Part shown: piece by piece, positions 50,875 to 59,246 of the stretch | Numbering within the stretch: position 1 is the first letter of the stretch | Layout: every line of letters starts with the position of its first letter | Source of the DNA: Nocardiopsis metallicus | Lineage (GTDB): Bacteria > Actinomycetota > Actinomycetes > Streptosporangiales > Streptosporangiaceae | DNA: 64,000 nt | Direction: 5' to 3' | NCBI RefSeq assembly: GCF_014201115.1 | Contig: NZ_JACHDO010000001.1 | Location: 1,674,001-1,738,000, forward strand | Program-made: the position numbers and the translations under genes | Notes under the pieces: model-generated | The model's input: only the letters and a program-made list of their open reading frames with translations | The model's database searches: none | What the model was told of the DNA's origin: nothing

Positions 50875-51293
50875 GCTCTCCGAAGACACCCGAGCAGCGC
50901 CCCGTCGCGAAGGAGCCGGAACTGATGACCGAGACACTCCCCGAAACCCGCCGGATGGGCGGGCTCCAGGTCATGCTCTGCCCGTCGGAGGGATCGCCGC
51001 TGCGTGAGGCCGCCGAGGTGCTGGGCGACGCCTTCCACCACGGAGCCGACTGGGTCGCGGTGCCCGCCGAACGCCTCGACCCGGACTTCTTCCGGCTGCG
51101 TACCGGTGTGGCGGGCGAGTTCTTGCAGAAGTTCGCCAACTACCGGATCCGCCTGGCCGTGGTCGGGGACGTCACGCGGCAGGTGTCCGCCAGTGACGCC
51201 TTCCGCGACCTCGTCCGCGAATGCGACCGCGGCACCCAGTGCTGGTTCGTCCCAGGCCTGGAGGCCCTGGCCGAGCGCCTGCCCCGCGCCTGA
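50871..51293 (+). CDS. DUF4180 family protein
   Basis: 140 residues. The core EAAEVLGDAFHHGADWVAVP, LDPDFFRLRTGVAGEFLQKF and NYRIRLAVVGDVTRQVSASD is diagnostic of DUF4180, a family of unknown function. It is in a two-gene operon with the HTH protein (4-base overlap). The tight coupling suggests a regulator-partner or regulator-target unit. No membrane segment or signal peptide. Confidence 0.9.
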   Translation: MSSPKTPEQRPVAKEPELMTETLPETRRMGGLQVMLCPSEGSPLREAAEVLGDAFHHGADWVAVPAERLDPDFFRLRTGVAGEFLQKFANYRIRLAVVGDVTRQVSASDAFRDLVRECDRGTQCWFVPGLEALAERLPRA

Positions 51294-51389
51294 GGCGCAC
51301 GGACGGCGGCGGCCGCCCCCGCACGCCGGGAACAGCCACCGCCGCTCATCCGGACCCCGGAATCATCGGCGCCCGGGACCGGGCCCCGG

Positions 51390-52475
51390 TCAGGGACGCT
51401 GGCCGATCTCCTCGACCCACCCGGCCCAGACATAGCTGACCTGGGAGGACAACACCGGGTACGTCAGCCCGTAGTCCTCGATGGGGGTACTCGGGGAGTG
51501 CTCGTCCACCAGCGTGGTGTCGCTGTACAGCAGCGAGCCGTCCCGCGCGTCGTAGAGGTAGCGGTACTGCAGCACCTGCACGCCGGGCTCGTCGACGACG
51601 AAGGAGAAGAGTTCGCCCTCCCGGTTCAGCGGATCGGTGGCGGTGCCCAGGTGACTCACCTCGGCACGGTCGGCGATGAGCCGCTGGACGGCGGCCTCCT
51701 CCTCGCCGGACAGCGGCCGGTTGCCGTAGAGGCGGGTCACGGAGTCGAACAGGGCCGCGTCGGGGTCCTGGGCCTCCACGGGGTCCTGTCCGAGGTCGGT
51801 GAGCACCTCCACCAGCTCGTCGGGATCGGTGGGCAGTTCCTCGGGCAGGACCAGGCTGGGATGCAGGGTCTCCTCGTGGATCTCGCTGATCTGCTCCAGG
51901 AACCACTCGTGGTCGCCCTCCTCCCCTCCGGTCTCGGTCGGGGGCTGGGGGCGGCTCTCACTGCGCACCTCACCTTCCAGGTCCTGCCAGTGGTCCCAGT
52001 CGAAGGGGACGAACCCGTAGCCGTGGGTCTCCTCGGGGTCCTCGTCGCCAGCGTTGGCGTTCATCCGGTACAGGGTCGTGCCGGTGGAGGAGACGAACCC
52101 GACCTCACCCCGGCCCTTGGGCCCGCCGCGCCCGGCCGCGACCTCGGCCAGCTCCAGCAGCGGCCCGGTGCCGTCGACCGGGTCACCGCCCACCACCTCA
52201 ATGGGCTCGGGCGGGGCGGCGTAGGCCACGGGTACCCCGGCCGGGTGGTTAGTGGGCAGCATCAGTGCGGCCGCGCCCACGGCCAGGGCGGCGGTGGCGG
52301 CCCCGGCCACGAGCACGGGGATGCGGCGCCACGGGGGGCGTGTCATGGGGGTGTTCTCCTTCAGCCGGGCGATGGCGTCGGCGCGGGACCGGTGGCGGGC
52401 CTCTGCGGTGGGGGCGGCGTCTGTGGCGGGGTCGGTGCCTTCGAGGGCGTTACGCAGCGCGGTCAGGTCGTCCAT
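51390..52475 (-). CDS. CU044_5270-type membrane protein, partner of the ECF sigma factor
   Basis: 361 residues: a cytoplasmic N-terminal region of about 45 residues (MDDLTALRNALEGTDPAT), one membrane helix (IPVLVAGAATAALAVGAAAL, about 52-71), and a long acidic extracytoplasmic domain. This is the layout of actinobacterial proteins named CU044_5270 that follow ECF sigma genes and probably act as anti-sigma or sensor. It overlaps the sigma gene by 13 bases and has an AAGGAGAAGGAG ribosome site. It lacks a recognisable zinc anti-sigma motif. Confidence 0.82.
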   Translation of the reverse strand: MDDLTALRNALEGTDPATDAAPTAEARHRSRADAIARLKENTPMTRPPWRRIPVLVAGAATAALAVGAAALMLPTNHPAGVPVAYAAPPEPIEVVGGDPVDGTGPLLELAEVAAGRGGPKGRGEVGFVSSTGTTLYRMNANAGDEDPEETHGYGFVPFDWDHWQDLEGEVRSESRPQPPTETGGEEGDHEWFLEQISEIHEETLHPSLVLPEELPTDPDELVEVLTDLGQDPVEAQDPDAALFDSVTRLYGNRPLSGEEEAAVQRLIADRAEVSHLGTATDPLNREGELFSFVVDEPGVQVLQYRYLYDARDGSLLYSDTTLVDEHSPSTPIEDYGLTYPVLSSQVSYVWAGWVEEIGQRP

Positions 52476-53035
52476 GCCGTCTCCTTCTCCTTGAAGGCGG
52501 TCTCCCGCTCGGATTCGGGCGTTTCGGCCAGGTGGGCGGTGAGCCTCTTGCGGGCACGGTGCAGACGCCCGCGGGCGGTGACGTGGGTGCAGCCCACGAC
52601 CTTGGCGGCCTCGCGGCTGTCCAGTCCCTCCCAGGTCACGAGCATCACGAGTTCGCGCTCGATCTCGGTGAGCCGGGCCAGGGCGGCCAGGGCCCCGTTG
52701 CGTTCGATGACGCGGTCGGCGTCGTCGGCATGCACCCCGACCCGCCCGGGCTCGCGGGTCAGCGACTCGGCTATCCGGTCCTGCCGCTGGTTCCTGCGCA
52801 GGTGGGCCAGGGTGATGCGGCGTGCGCACGCGTACAACCAGGGCAGTTCCTGTTCGGGGATCAGCCGCCTGCGTTTCTGCCAGGCCACGACGAAGGCCTC
52901 CGAGGCCACGTCGTCGGCGTGGTCCGCACCCACCCTGCGCCGCGCGTACCGGTACACGGCGTCGTAGTGCCGTTCGAACAGGGCGTTGAAGGCACGCTCG
53001 TCGGAGCGTGGGGCTCCGACCTCACTGTGTCCCAT
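52463..53035 (-). CDS. ECF-subfamily RNA polymerase sigma factor
   Basis: 190 residues. Region 2: FNALFERHYDAVYRYARRRV, then ADDVASEAFVVAWQKRR and LPWLYACARRITLAHLRRNQ. Region 4: LTEIERELVMLVTWEGLDSR and VVGCTHVTARGRLHRARKRL. The spacing and length fit the ECF family. GGGAGGA precedes the ATG. Translationally coupled to the downstream CU044_5270-type gene, its likely regulator. The signal and regulon are unknown. Confidence 0.92.
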   Translation of the reverse strand: MGHSEVGAPRSDERAFNALFERHYDAVYRYARRRVGADHADDVASEAFVVAWQKRRRLIPEQELPWLYACARRITLAHLRRNQRQDRIAESLTREPGRVGVHADDADRVIERNGALAALARLTEIERELVMLVTWEGLDSREAAKVVGCTHVTARGRLHRARKRLTAHLAETPESERETAFKEKETAWTT

Positions 53036-53144
53036 AGGCGTTCCTCCCGTTCTCTCACCTGCTTATGTCGGTACGGGGGCGTGTGTTAGGCCGACGCCGA
53101 GGATTTTCCGAACGGTTCGCGCAAAGGAAGCCATGTTTCAAATA

Positions 53145-53164
53145 GTGAGAAAGCAATCTCACTT
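53145..53164. promoter_or_regulatory. Dyad in the gap between ECF sigma and methyltransferase genes
   Basis: AGTGAGA (53145-53151) and TCTCACT (53158-53164), 6 bases apart, in an AT-rich part of the 184-base divergent gap. A TAGGAT follows at 53181-53186 and may be the methyltransferase -10 box. Confidence 0.45.
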
Positions 53165-53219
53165 ATAGAGACGATGGGGTAGGATCGACCCGAACCCCCG
53201 ACACGAAGGACGGCAGGCG

Positions 53220-54020
53220 ATGGCGGAGTACACCCACGGACAGCACCCCACGGTCACCCTCTCCTACCTGTGGCGCAACGCGGAGAACTCCACCGCCTAC
53301 GCCCTCGGGGAGATGAGCCCCGGCCGCTCCCTGCTGGACGTGGGCTGCGGCCCCGGCAGCATCACCGCCGACCTCGCCCGCCGGGTGGCCCCCGGCAGGG
53401 TCACCGCCGTGGACGCCTCCGGCGAGGCGATCGACCAGGCCCGCGCCAACGCCGGAGAAGCGGGCGCGGACAACATCGACTTCCTGGTCGGCGACGTCCA
53501 CGACCTTGACCTGCCCGACGACAGCTTCGACGTCGTCCACGCCCACCAGGTCCTCCAGCACGTGGGCGACCCGGTGCGCGCCCTGGCCGAGATGCGTCGC
53601 GTGGCCAGGCCCGGCGGCGTGGTGGCCGCCTGCGACAGCGACTACTCGGCGATGCACTGGTATCCGCGTCTTCCCGAACTGGACGCCTGGATGGACCTGT
53701 ACCAGCGGGTGGCCCGCGCCAACGGCGGCGAGCCCGATGCTGGACGCCACATGCTGGCCTGGGCACACGCGGCCGGTTTCGAGGACGTCACCTACACCGC
53801 CGAGGTGTGGAACCACTCCGCTCCCGAGCGCCGTGCCTGGTGGGGCGGCATGTGGTCGCGTCGCATCCTGGAGTCGACCATGGGACGCCGCGCGGTCGAG
53901 AAGGGCTTGGCGAGCGAAGAGGACCTGCGGGCGATCTCGGCGGGTTGGCAGCGTTGGAGCGAGCACCCCGACGGGGTGTTCGTCATCCCCCGCGGCGCCA
54001 TCCTGTGCCGCGTTCCGTGA
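53220..54020 (+). CDS. Class I SAM-dependent methyltransferase
   Basis: 266 residues. Motif I SLLDVGCGPGSITADLA, motif II acidic residue in VTAVDASGEAIDQA, motif III region LVGDVHDLDLPDDSFDVVHA and the following HQVLQHVGDPVRALAEMRRV are those of UbiE/COQ5-like small-molecule methyltransferases. Substrate unknown. The ATG has a modest ribosome site (GAAGGA about 13 bases upstream). It is divergent from the ECF sigma gene; the dyad between them may control it. Confidence 0.9.
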   Translation: MAEYTHGQHPTVTLSYLWRNAENSTAYALGEMSPGRSLLDVGCGPGSITADLARRVAPGRVTAVDASGEAIDQARANAGEAGADNIDFLVGDVHDLDLPDDSFDVVHAHQVLQHVGDPVRALAEMRRVARPGGVVAACDSDYSAMHWYPRLPELDAWMDLYQRVARANGGEPDAGRHMLAWAHAAGFEDVTYTAEVWNHSAPERRAWWGGMWSRRILESTMGRRAVEKGLASEEDLRAISAGWQRWSEHPDGVFVIPRGAILCRVP

Positions 54021-54088
54021 TCGCCGCCGCCCTCCTCCCCTTCCCGCTGGCCCATCGTCCTCTCGCCCCGTCACGCCCTGCGCGCACG

Positions 54089-54583
54089 GCCAGTCCGCGT
54101 CGTAGACGGTGACGCGCACACCCCGGTCCGGGAGGCCTTCCTCGGTCAACGGCTGCACGCGGCTCCACTTGCCGCCCGCGAGGCCGCAGCCGATCCGGGG
54201 CATGTGTACCGTCGCCCCAGTCCAAGGGCCTGGTCTGCCAGGTGTCCCCGACAGGTGGCAAGCGCCTCGTATCGGATCGGCGGCCCGCTGCCGTGCCCGA
54301 CCCCGTCCAAGGCAACCATGTTGGCCACGTGGACTCCGGGGCGCACCCGGATCAGTCGGACCGCGCCCAGCGCGAAGTCGTTGCCGGAGCGGCCGCTGCG
54401 CCAGGTGCGGTAGTCGCGTTCGGGTCCGGACCAACGTCCGGACAGGGCCAGGACGAAGGGCTTGCCCCATCCGCCCCGGTTGTTGCACACGTGGGCGATG
54501 TTCTTGGGGCCGGACGCCCGCGGGCCGGTCGCGTCGCCGCGCATGATTCGCAGACCGGGGGGTGGGTCTGGCATATCGGACAT
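54089..54583 (-). pseudogene. Macro-domain protein gene with a frameshift
   Basis: The first part reads MRGDATGPRASGPKNIAHVC, NNRGGWGKPFVLALSGRW, FALGAVRLIRVRPGVHVANM and PPIRYEAL, a macro-domain/ADP-ribose-binding protein. At a run of four C on the plus strand (54215-54218; GGGG in the gene) the frame is lost, and the expected end GATVHMPRIGCGLAGGKW, then VRVTVYDADW, continues in another frame. One extra G restores the join. The restored frame has no proper stop after the usual family end, so the 3' end is also altered. Either a real pseudogene or a homopolymer error plus a 3' change. Confidence 0.7.
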
Positions 54584-54707
54584 GGGGGCGGGTTGGCGAC
54601 CGCCACCGACACGCGGCACCGGCTTTTCGGGCAAGGCTGGTCGCGGTGTGAACGGACGATATATCTTCGACCTGTCGGGACGCAGTCATCGGCCCTCCGG
54701 AGGAACC

Positions 54708-55115
54708 ATGTCCGACCTACCGATCGGATTCTGGCTCAAGCACCTGGACCGTCTCATCGAGAACGACTTCGACCGGGTCCTGGCCTTGGAGTCCCTCGAC
54801 CGCCGCCAGTGGCAGGTACTCAACTCCCTGCACACCGAACCCGGAACCGTGCTCCAGCTGGACCAGCGCCTGGCCCCGTTCCTGGACGAGGACGAGACCA
54901 CCGTGGCCCCGGCGGTGGAGGCCCTGCGCCAGCGCGGCTGGGTGAGCGGCCTGGTCGCCCTGGAACTGACCTCCGAGGGGCACCGGGCCCACGACGAGCT
55001 CCTGGCGAAGGTCCAGCAGACGCGCAGTCGGCTGTGCGCGGGAATCAGCGACCAGGAGTACCGGGACACCGTCAACGTCCTGGAGCGGATGTCGGCCAAC
55101 CTGGAACAGGCCTGA
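54708..55115 (+). CDS. MarR-like transcriptional regulator
   Basis: 135 residues of winged-helix fold: WLKHLDRLIENDFDRVLALE, LDRRQWQVLNSLHTEPGTVL, then LEALRQRGWVSG-like wing (AVEALRQRGWVSGLVALELT) and a C-terminal dimerisation helix (YRDTVNVLERMSANLEQ). GGAGGAACC precedes the ATG. A GATATATC palindrome at 54658-54665, 43 bases upstream, may be its own operator. No obvious target gene is adjacent: the upstream neighbour is the broken macro-domain gene, divergent. Confidence 0.82.
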   Translation: MSDLPIGFWLKHLDRLIENDFDRVLALESLDRRQWQVLNSLHTEPGTVLQLDQRLAPFLDEDETTVAPAVEALRQRGWVSGLVALELTSEGHRAHDELLAKVQQTRSRLCAGISDQEYRDTVNVLERMSANLEQA

Positions 55116-55122
55116 GGGACCC

Positions 55123-55142
55123 CTCGCCCACATCGGGGCGAG
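55123..55142. terminator. Short hairpin between convergent MarR and GNAT genes
   Basis: CTCGCCC (55123-55129) and GGGCGAG (55136-55142), 7-bp stem with 6-base loop. Confidence 0.45.
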
Positions 55143-55182
55143 AGAGCTCCGCGTCGGCACGTGGCGAAGAGCCCTTGGGCCC

Positions 55183-55758
55183 CTACGGGCCGGCGGGCAG
55201 TTCCCGGGTGAGCTCGACGAAGACCAGGTCGTCCCGCCTGGGCAGGCCGAAGGCGTCATCGCCGTAGGGGAAGGGCTCGGTCTTGCCGGTGCTGGTGTAA
55301 CCGCGCCGTTCGTACCAGGCGATCAGCTCGGGCCGCTGCTTGAGGACCTTCATCCGCATCAGGCGGCAGCCCCATTCCAGGGCGGCCGTGCGCTCGGCCT
55401 CGGCCAGGACGGCCCGGCCCAGCCCCGCCCCCTGGAGGTCGGGGCGCACCGAGAACATCCCGAAGTACGCCCCGTTGATACTGCGCTGCAGCTCGCAGCA
55501 GGTGACGATCTCCCCCTCGGACTCCCCCACCAGGACCAGGGAGTTGGTGCGGCCGAGCAGTTCGGTCATGGTGTCGGCGTCCACTCGCTGACCGTCGAGG
55601 AAGTCGGCCTCGGTCGTCCAGCCCTGGCGGGAGCTGTCGCCCCGGTAGGAGGAGTTGACCAGGGCGACCAGGGCGGGGGCATCGGCGGTCGCCGCGGTCC
55701 GGAACTCGATCTTGGGACGGTCGTCCGGCACGCCCTCACCGCTCTGCATGGTGCTCAC
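55183..55758 (-). CDS. GNAT family N-acetyltransferase
   Basis: 191 residues. Begins with the fold's first strand IEFRTAATADAPALVALVNS; the acetyl-CoA loop is MFSVRPDLQGAGLGRAVLAE (Q-x-x-G-x-G/A) and the last part IAWYERRGYTSTGKTEPFPY is characteristic. Substrate unknown. The start may be GTG 55758 (GGAG and AGGG upstream) or ATG 55749. Single gene, convergent with the MarR-like gene. Confidence 0.9.
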   Translation of the reverse strand: MSTMQSGEGVPDDRPKIEFRTAATADAPALVALVNSSYRGDSSRQGWTTEADFLDGQRVDADTMTELLGRTNSLVLVGESEGEIVTCCELQRSINGAYFGMFSVRPDLQGAGLGRAVLAEAERTAALEWGCRLMRMKVLKQRPELIAWYERRGYTSTGKTEPFPYGDDAFGLPRRDDLVFVELTRELPAGP

Positions 55759-56136
55759 GCCCTGTTCTCCATCGGTTCTGCTCAACTGTGCACTCCAGTA
55801 TGGCCAAGCCCGCGAGGCTACCGCGCCCCGTCCCGAGTCCCTCCCAAGACCCCACTGGCGGCGCGGAAACCCATGGCGGGCTCGACCCCGGCTTCGTAGC
55901 GTGCGGCGAATGCGCTCTGCTGATCTCTGCACCGGGATCGTCGCCGACCGCTACGGGCCGTCGACGAGCTTCGCCTCGGGCCCAGAAACCTGTGCGCCCT
56001 TCCCGAGCGAGGTCTGCGGGCGTGGTCTGGAACCGGGCTGCGGGTGGTGGCGGTGACCTGTGCAGACAGATCCCCCGACACCATCGATGCCGATTTTCGT
56101 CTCCATGCGGTCTGACCACACCTCAGCCGGTACCCC
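55759..56136. other. Gene-free 378-base stretch
   Basis: Lies between the 3' end of the TetR gene and the start of the GNAT gene, both on the minus strand. The open frames here have no family-like sequence or ribosome sites. I saw no clear repeat; it presumably holds the GNAT promoter. Confidence 0.4.
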
Positions 56137-56769
56137 TCACCCGGCCCCCTCAGCCCGGCGGGTGGACTCGATGAAGGCGAGGAAGGCGCGGATCTGTGCC
56201 TTGGCGGTCTCCGGGGGGACCTGGCTGGAGGCGAGCATCATCTGGATCGCCAGGCCGTCGATGTAGGTGTGCAGATGCTCCGACCAGGTCTCCAGCCAAG
56301 GGTCGGGGTGCTCCTGCCCGGGGTCGTCCAAGGGCGGCAGCCCGCCGAGCGCGCCGACGAGTCGGCGGTAGAGGCCGCGTTGCCGGATCCAGCGCTCCTC
56401 GCGCCGGGGGTCTCCTTCCCCGAGTGCTCCCGCGGCTTCCCAGGCACGGAACTCGGCGCGCCGCATCTCGTCCAGGGGGAGCATCTGCTCGGCGAACCTG
56501 GCGACCCGCTCGACCACGGGCAGGCCGGGGTCCAGGGTGCGTGAGTACTCCCGCATCCGCTCGCTCACCCGCTGCTCGGACAGGTCCATGGCGAAGACCA
56601 GGAGTTCCTCGCGGGTCTGGAAGTAGTGGCGCAGCGCCCCCGCGGACAGCCCAGCCTCGGCGGCGACGCTACGGATGGACACGGCTTGGGGGCCGGAGGC
56701 GACGATCACCCTCCACAGGGCTTCGGCGAGCTCTCGGCGGCGCTCTTCGTGGTCGACGATCTTGGGCAC
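56137..56769 (-). CDS. TetR family transcriptional regulator
   Basis: 210 residues. N-terminal DNA-binding domain: RRRELAEALWRVIVASGPQA, VSIRSVAAEAGLSAGALRHY and FQTREELLVFAMDLS, the BetI-like pattern. The C-terminal ligand-binding half is all-helical. It is divergent from the GAP-family gene, and the 70-base AT-rich gap holds two copies of an AGCACA-TGTG dyad, so it most likely represses that transporter and itself. Confidence 0.92.
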   Translation of the reverse strand: MPKIVDHEERRRELAEALWRVIVASGPQAVSIRSVAAEAGLSAGALRHYFQTREELLVFAMDLSEQRVSERMREYSRTLDPGLPVVERVARFAEQMLPLDEMRRAEFRAWEAAGALGEGDPRREERWIRQRGLYRRLVGALGGLPPLDDPGQEHPDPWLETWSEHLHTYIDGLAIQMMLASSQVPPETAKAQIRAFLAFIESTRRAEGAG

Positions 56770-56776
56770 GCTTCCT

Positions 56777-56820
56777 TTTTAGCACATCTGTGTTATTTTA
56801 TTTAGCACAGTCGTGTGAAA
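56777..56820. promoter_or_regulatory. Tandem operator for the TetR regulator
   Basis: Two similar imperfect dyads: AGCACA-tc-TGTGTT (from 56781) and AGCACA-gtcg-TGTGAA (from 56804), each preceded by TTTA/TTTT, 23 bp apart. AT-rich and central in the divergent gap. Confidence 0.65.
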
Positions 56821-56839
56821 AAGAAGCGAGGAGGACCCC

Positions 56840-57529
56840 GTGCCACCCCTGGAAGTACTGCTGCCGGTCGCCGGACTGGCACTCCTGGACACCCTGAGCC
56901 CCACCACCCTGGGCGTCACACTCTTCGTGCTGCTGAGCGGGGCCCGCTCGGTCGCCCGCCCCCTCTTCGCCTACCTCGGCACGGTCGCGCTCTTCTACTT
57001 CGCCCTCGGATGCGCGCTGATGCTGGGCCTGACCGCGGTCCTGGACCGGATCTCCGGGCTGTCCGACAACCCCGTCACCGGCTGGGCCATGGTGCTCCTG
57101 GGCGGCGGCCTCTTCGCCTACTCCTGGGTGATGCCGACCAAGAAGCGCACCCCGCGCCGCCCGACCTCCTTGCGCACCACCACCATGATCGGCCTGGGAC
57201 TGGCCACCGGCCTGCTGGAGGCCGGAACCGCCTTCCCCTACCTCGGCGCCATCGGCATCATGGGCGCCGCCGGACTGGCCGCGCACACCTGGGTACCGAT
57301 GCTGGCCGCCTACAACCTGATCATGGTTCTGCCTCCGATCCTGCTCTACCTGGGCCACCGCGCCTTCGGTGAGCGCCTGCGCCCCAGACTCGAACGCTGG
57401 CGGGAGAAGATCGACGCGGGCTCGCGCGAGGCCCTGGCCTGGATTATCGGCATCGTCGGCTTCCTGCTGCTCATCAACGGCCTCGGCCAAGTGGGATTCA
57501 CGGACGTGCTCGATTCCCTGCGCGACTGA
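56840..57529 (+). CDS. GAP family (LysE-superfamily) membrane protein
   Basis: 229 residues with six membrane segments. LLPVAGLALLDTLSPTTLGV, with a DTLSP-type motif in the first helix, and GLATGLLEAGTAFPYLGAIG are typical of GAP/Sap proteins, LysE-like exporters; mycobacterial relatives help lipid (glycopeptidolipid or sulfolipid) export. The GTG start has GAGGAGG at correct spacing. Controlled by the divergent TetR regulator in all likelihood. Confidence 0.87.
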   Translation: MPPLEVLLPVAGLALLDTLSPTTLGVTLFVLLSGARSVARPLFAYLGTVALFYFALGCALMLGLTAVLDRISGLSDNPVTGWAMVLLGGGLFAYSWVMPTKKRTPRRPTSLRTTTMIGLGLATGLLEAGTAFPYLGAIGIMGAAGLAAHTWVPMLAAYNLIMVLPPILLYLGHRAFGERLRPRLERWREKIDAGSREALAWIIGIVGFLLLINGLGQVGFTDVLDSLRD

Positions 57530-57709
57530 CCCCCCCCCGGCCCACGGGCACTCCCGCCCGTCGCGGGGTGGGGCCAGCACCACCCCCGGCCCTCACGCCA
57601 GCGACCCTTCGTCGTGTGCGGTCACTCCGCCGCCGACGTCGCCGCGCGCCTATCCGTAGCGACGACGGGTACGACCGGTTCCACGAGCGGTCCGCGAAGG
57701 GAGACGGAG

Positions 57710-58282
57710 ATGACGCGGGATTCGATGGGACCGGCCCAGCGGCACGCGGACGACGCGGCCCTCATCACGGCGTTGGCCGAGTCCGCCTCGGACGAGGACT
57801 GGGGGCGTCCCAGCCCGGTCGCCGAGTGGACGGCCCTCGACGTGGTGCGGCACCTGGTCGAGTGGCCCGGCGAATTCCTGGAGGGCGCAGGGATCAGGCT
57901 TGCGGAACTGGACGTCGGGGCCGACCCGGTCGGTGCCTGGCGACAGCACGTCGCCCGTATCCAGGACATCCTCGAAAACCCCGAGGGGCGGGTGCTCAGC
58001 AACCCGGAGATCGGGGACAGACCCGTGGACGAGGCGATCGACGAGTTCTACACCACCGACGTGTGGATGCACTCCTGGGACCTGGCGAAGGCACTCGGCC
58101 GGGAGCCGGACCTGGGAGCGGAACGCTGTGCGACCGTTCTGGCGGCGATGGGGCCGATCGAGCAGATCCTGCGGGAGAGCGGGGAGTACGGACCTGAGGT
58201 GCCCGTCTCACCGCAGGCCTCGGAGCAGGACAGGCTGTTGGCCTTCATCGGCCGCGACCCAGCCTGGCAGCCGCCGAACTGA
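57710..58282 (+). CDS. TIGR03086-type DinB-fold metal-binding protein (mycothiol-dependent isomerase-like)
   Basis: 190 residues. The four-helix DinB-like core shows a metal-binding His in ALDVVRHLVEWPGEFL and a second site in YTTDVWMHSWDLAKALG (HxW-D), as in TIGR03086 and mycothiol-dependent maleylpyruvate isomerases. The reaction is unknown. ATG 57710 is preceded by GGGAGACGGAG. It is in the same direction as the GAP gene, but 180 bases separate them; convergent with the LysR gene 21 bases on. Confidence 0.85.
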   Translation: MTRDSMGPAQRHADDAALITALAESASDEDWGRPSPVAEWTALDVVRHLVEWPGEFLEGAGIRLAELDVGADPVGAWRQHVARIQDILENPEGRVLSNPEIGDRPVDEAIDEFYTTDVWMHSWDLAKALGREPDLGAERCATVLAAMGPIEQILRESGEYGPEVPVSPQASEQDRLLAFIGRDPAWQPPN

Positions 58283-58302
58283 GGCTGCGTACGCGAGGGT
58301 GG

Positions 58303-59178
58303 TCAGCGCCCCTTCGCCCCGTGCGGGCCCTTCCGGTACAGCTCCGAGAGCAGCGCCACCGCGGCGTGCGTGGCCGGGTGCGGGTCGTGTCGCCGCCAGA
58401 CCAGCCGGACCGGGATGAGCGGGGCGTCGCGCAGGGGCCGGAAGACGATCCCGTCGCGCCGGTACTGGGTGGCGGTGCTCTCCGGAGTGATGCCGACCGC
58501 CCGCCCGGTGGCGATCTCCGCCAACCAGTCGTCGATGTCGTTGACGTGCTCCATGACCGGGCGCTCTCCCTCCGACCACAGTTCGGCGGTGGTGGTCCCG
58601 GTGCGCCGGTCGAACAGCAGCAGCCTTTCGGAGAGTTCGGCCAGACGCAGCGAACGGCGCCGCGCCCAGGGGTCGTCCGAGGCCATCGCGCAGTGCCGTC
58701 TCTCGTGGCCGACCACCGCGCTGTCGAAGCGTTTGCCGTCGAAGGCCGCCCGTACCACCGCCAGGTCGCACAGCCCTTCGGCCAGCCCGCCGGTGGGTGT
58801 GTTGGTGCGGATCAGGTGCAGGGCCACGTCCGGGTACAGGTCGGCCCAGCGGCGCTGGAACTCGGCGGTGTGGCGGCCCACCGCCGACCAGGCGTGCCCC
58901 ACCCGCAGTCGGGTGTGTCCGGTGGTGGCCTCGCTGACCAGGTTGTCGGCCTCGGCCAGCAGGTGACGGGCGCGGGCCAGCACTTGGACCCCCGCCGTGG
59001 TCGGGGTGACGTTGCGGCTGGTGCGGTGCAGCAGCCGCGCCCCGAGGATGCCCTCGAACGCGGCCAGGGTCCGTGACACCGCCGCCTGGGAGACCCCGAG
59101 TTCTAGGGCGGCGTCGCTGAAGCTACCGGTGTCGACGATCGCGATGAGGCAGCGCAGGTGACGGAGTTCGAGATCCAT
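58303..59178 (-). CDS. LysR family transcriptional regulator
   Basis: 291 residues. The N-terminal winged helix MDLELRHLRCLIAIVDTGSF, ALELGVSQAAVSRTLAAFEG and LGARLLHRTSRNVTPTTAG is unmistakable. The C-terminal effector domain is periplasmic-binding-protein-like. Start at ATG 59178 follows the family. Divergent from an EamA transporter over 68 bases with three CGTATG repeats, so it probably regulates that transporter. Confidence 0.93.
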   Translation of the reverse strand: MDLELRHLRCLIAIVDTGSFSDAALELGVSQAAVSRTLAAFEGILGARLLHRTSRNVTPTTAGVQVLARARHLLAEADNLVSEATTGHTRLRVGHAWSAVGRHTAEFQRRWADLYPDVALHLIRTNTPTGGLAEGLCDLAVVRAAFDGKRFDSAVVGHERRHCAMASDDPWARRRSLRLAELSERLLLFDRRTGTTTAELWSEGERPVMEHVNDIDDWLAEIATGRAVGITPESTATQYRRDGIVFRPLRDAPLIPVRLVWRRHDPHPATHAAVALLSELYRKGPHGAKGR

Positions 59179-59186
59179 GCGTCTAG

Positions 59187-59221
59187 CGTATGGATGTTCA
59201 CTCGTATGCATTTTGCGTATG
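59187..59221. promoter_or_regulatory. Three CGTATG repeats between LysR and EamA genes
   Basis: CGTATG at 59187, 59203 and 59216, in direct orientation, spaced 16 and 13 bases. They occupy most of the divergent gap and are likely LysR half-sites. Confidence 0.5.
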
Positions 59222-59246
59222 TGAAAGGTGGATGGATGCTCGCCCC

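Noticed and set aside
55759..56136. Short open frames as possible small genes
   Set aside because: No ribosome sites, no family-like sequence and random-looking codon choice.
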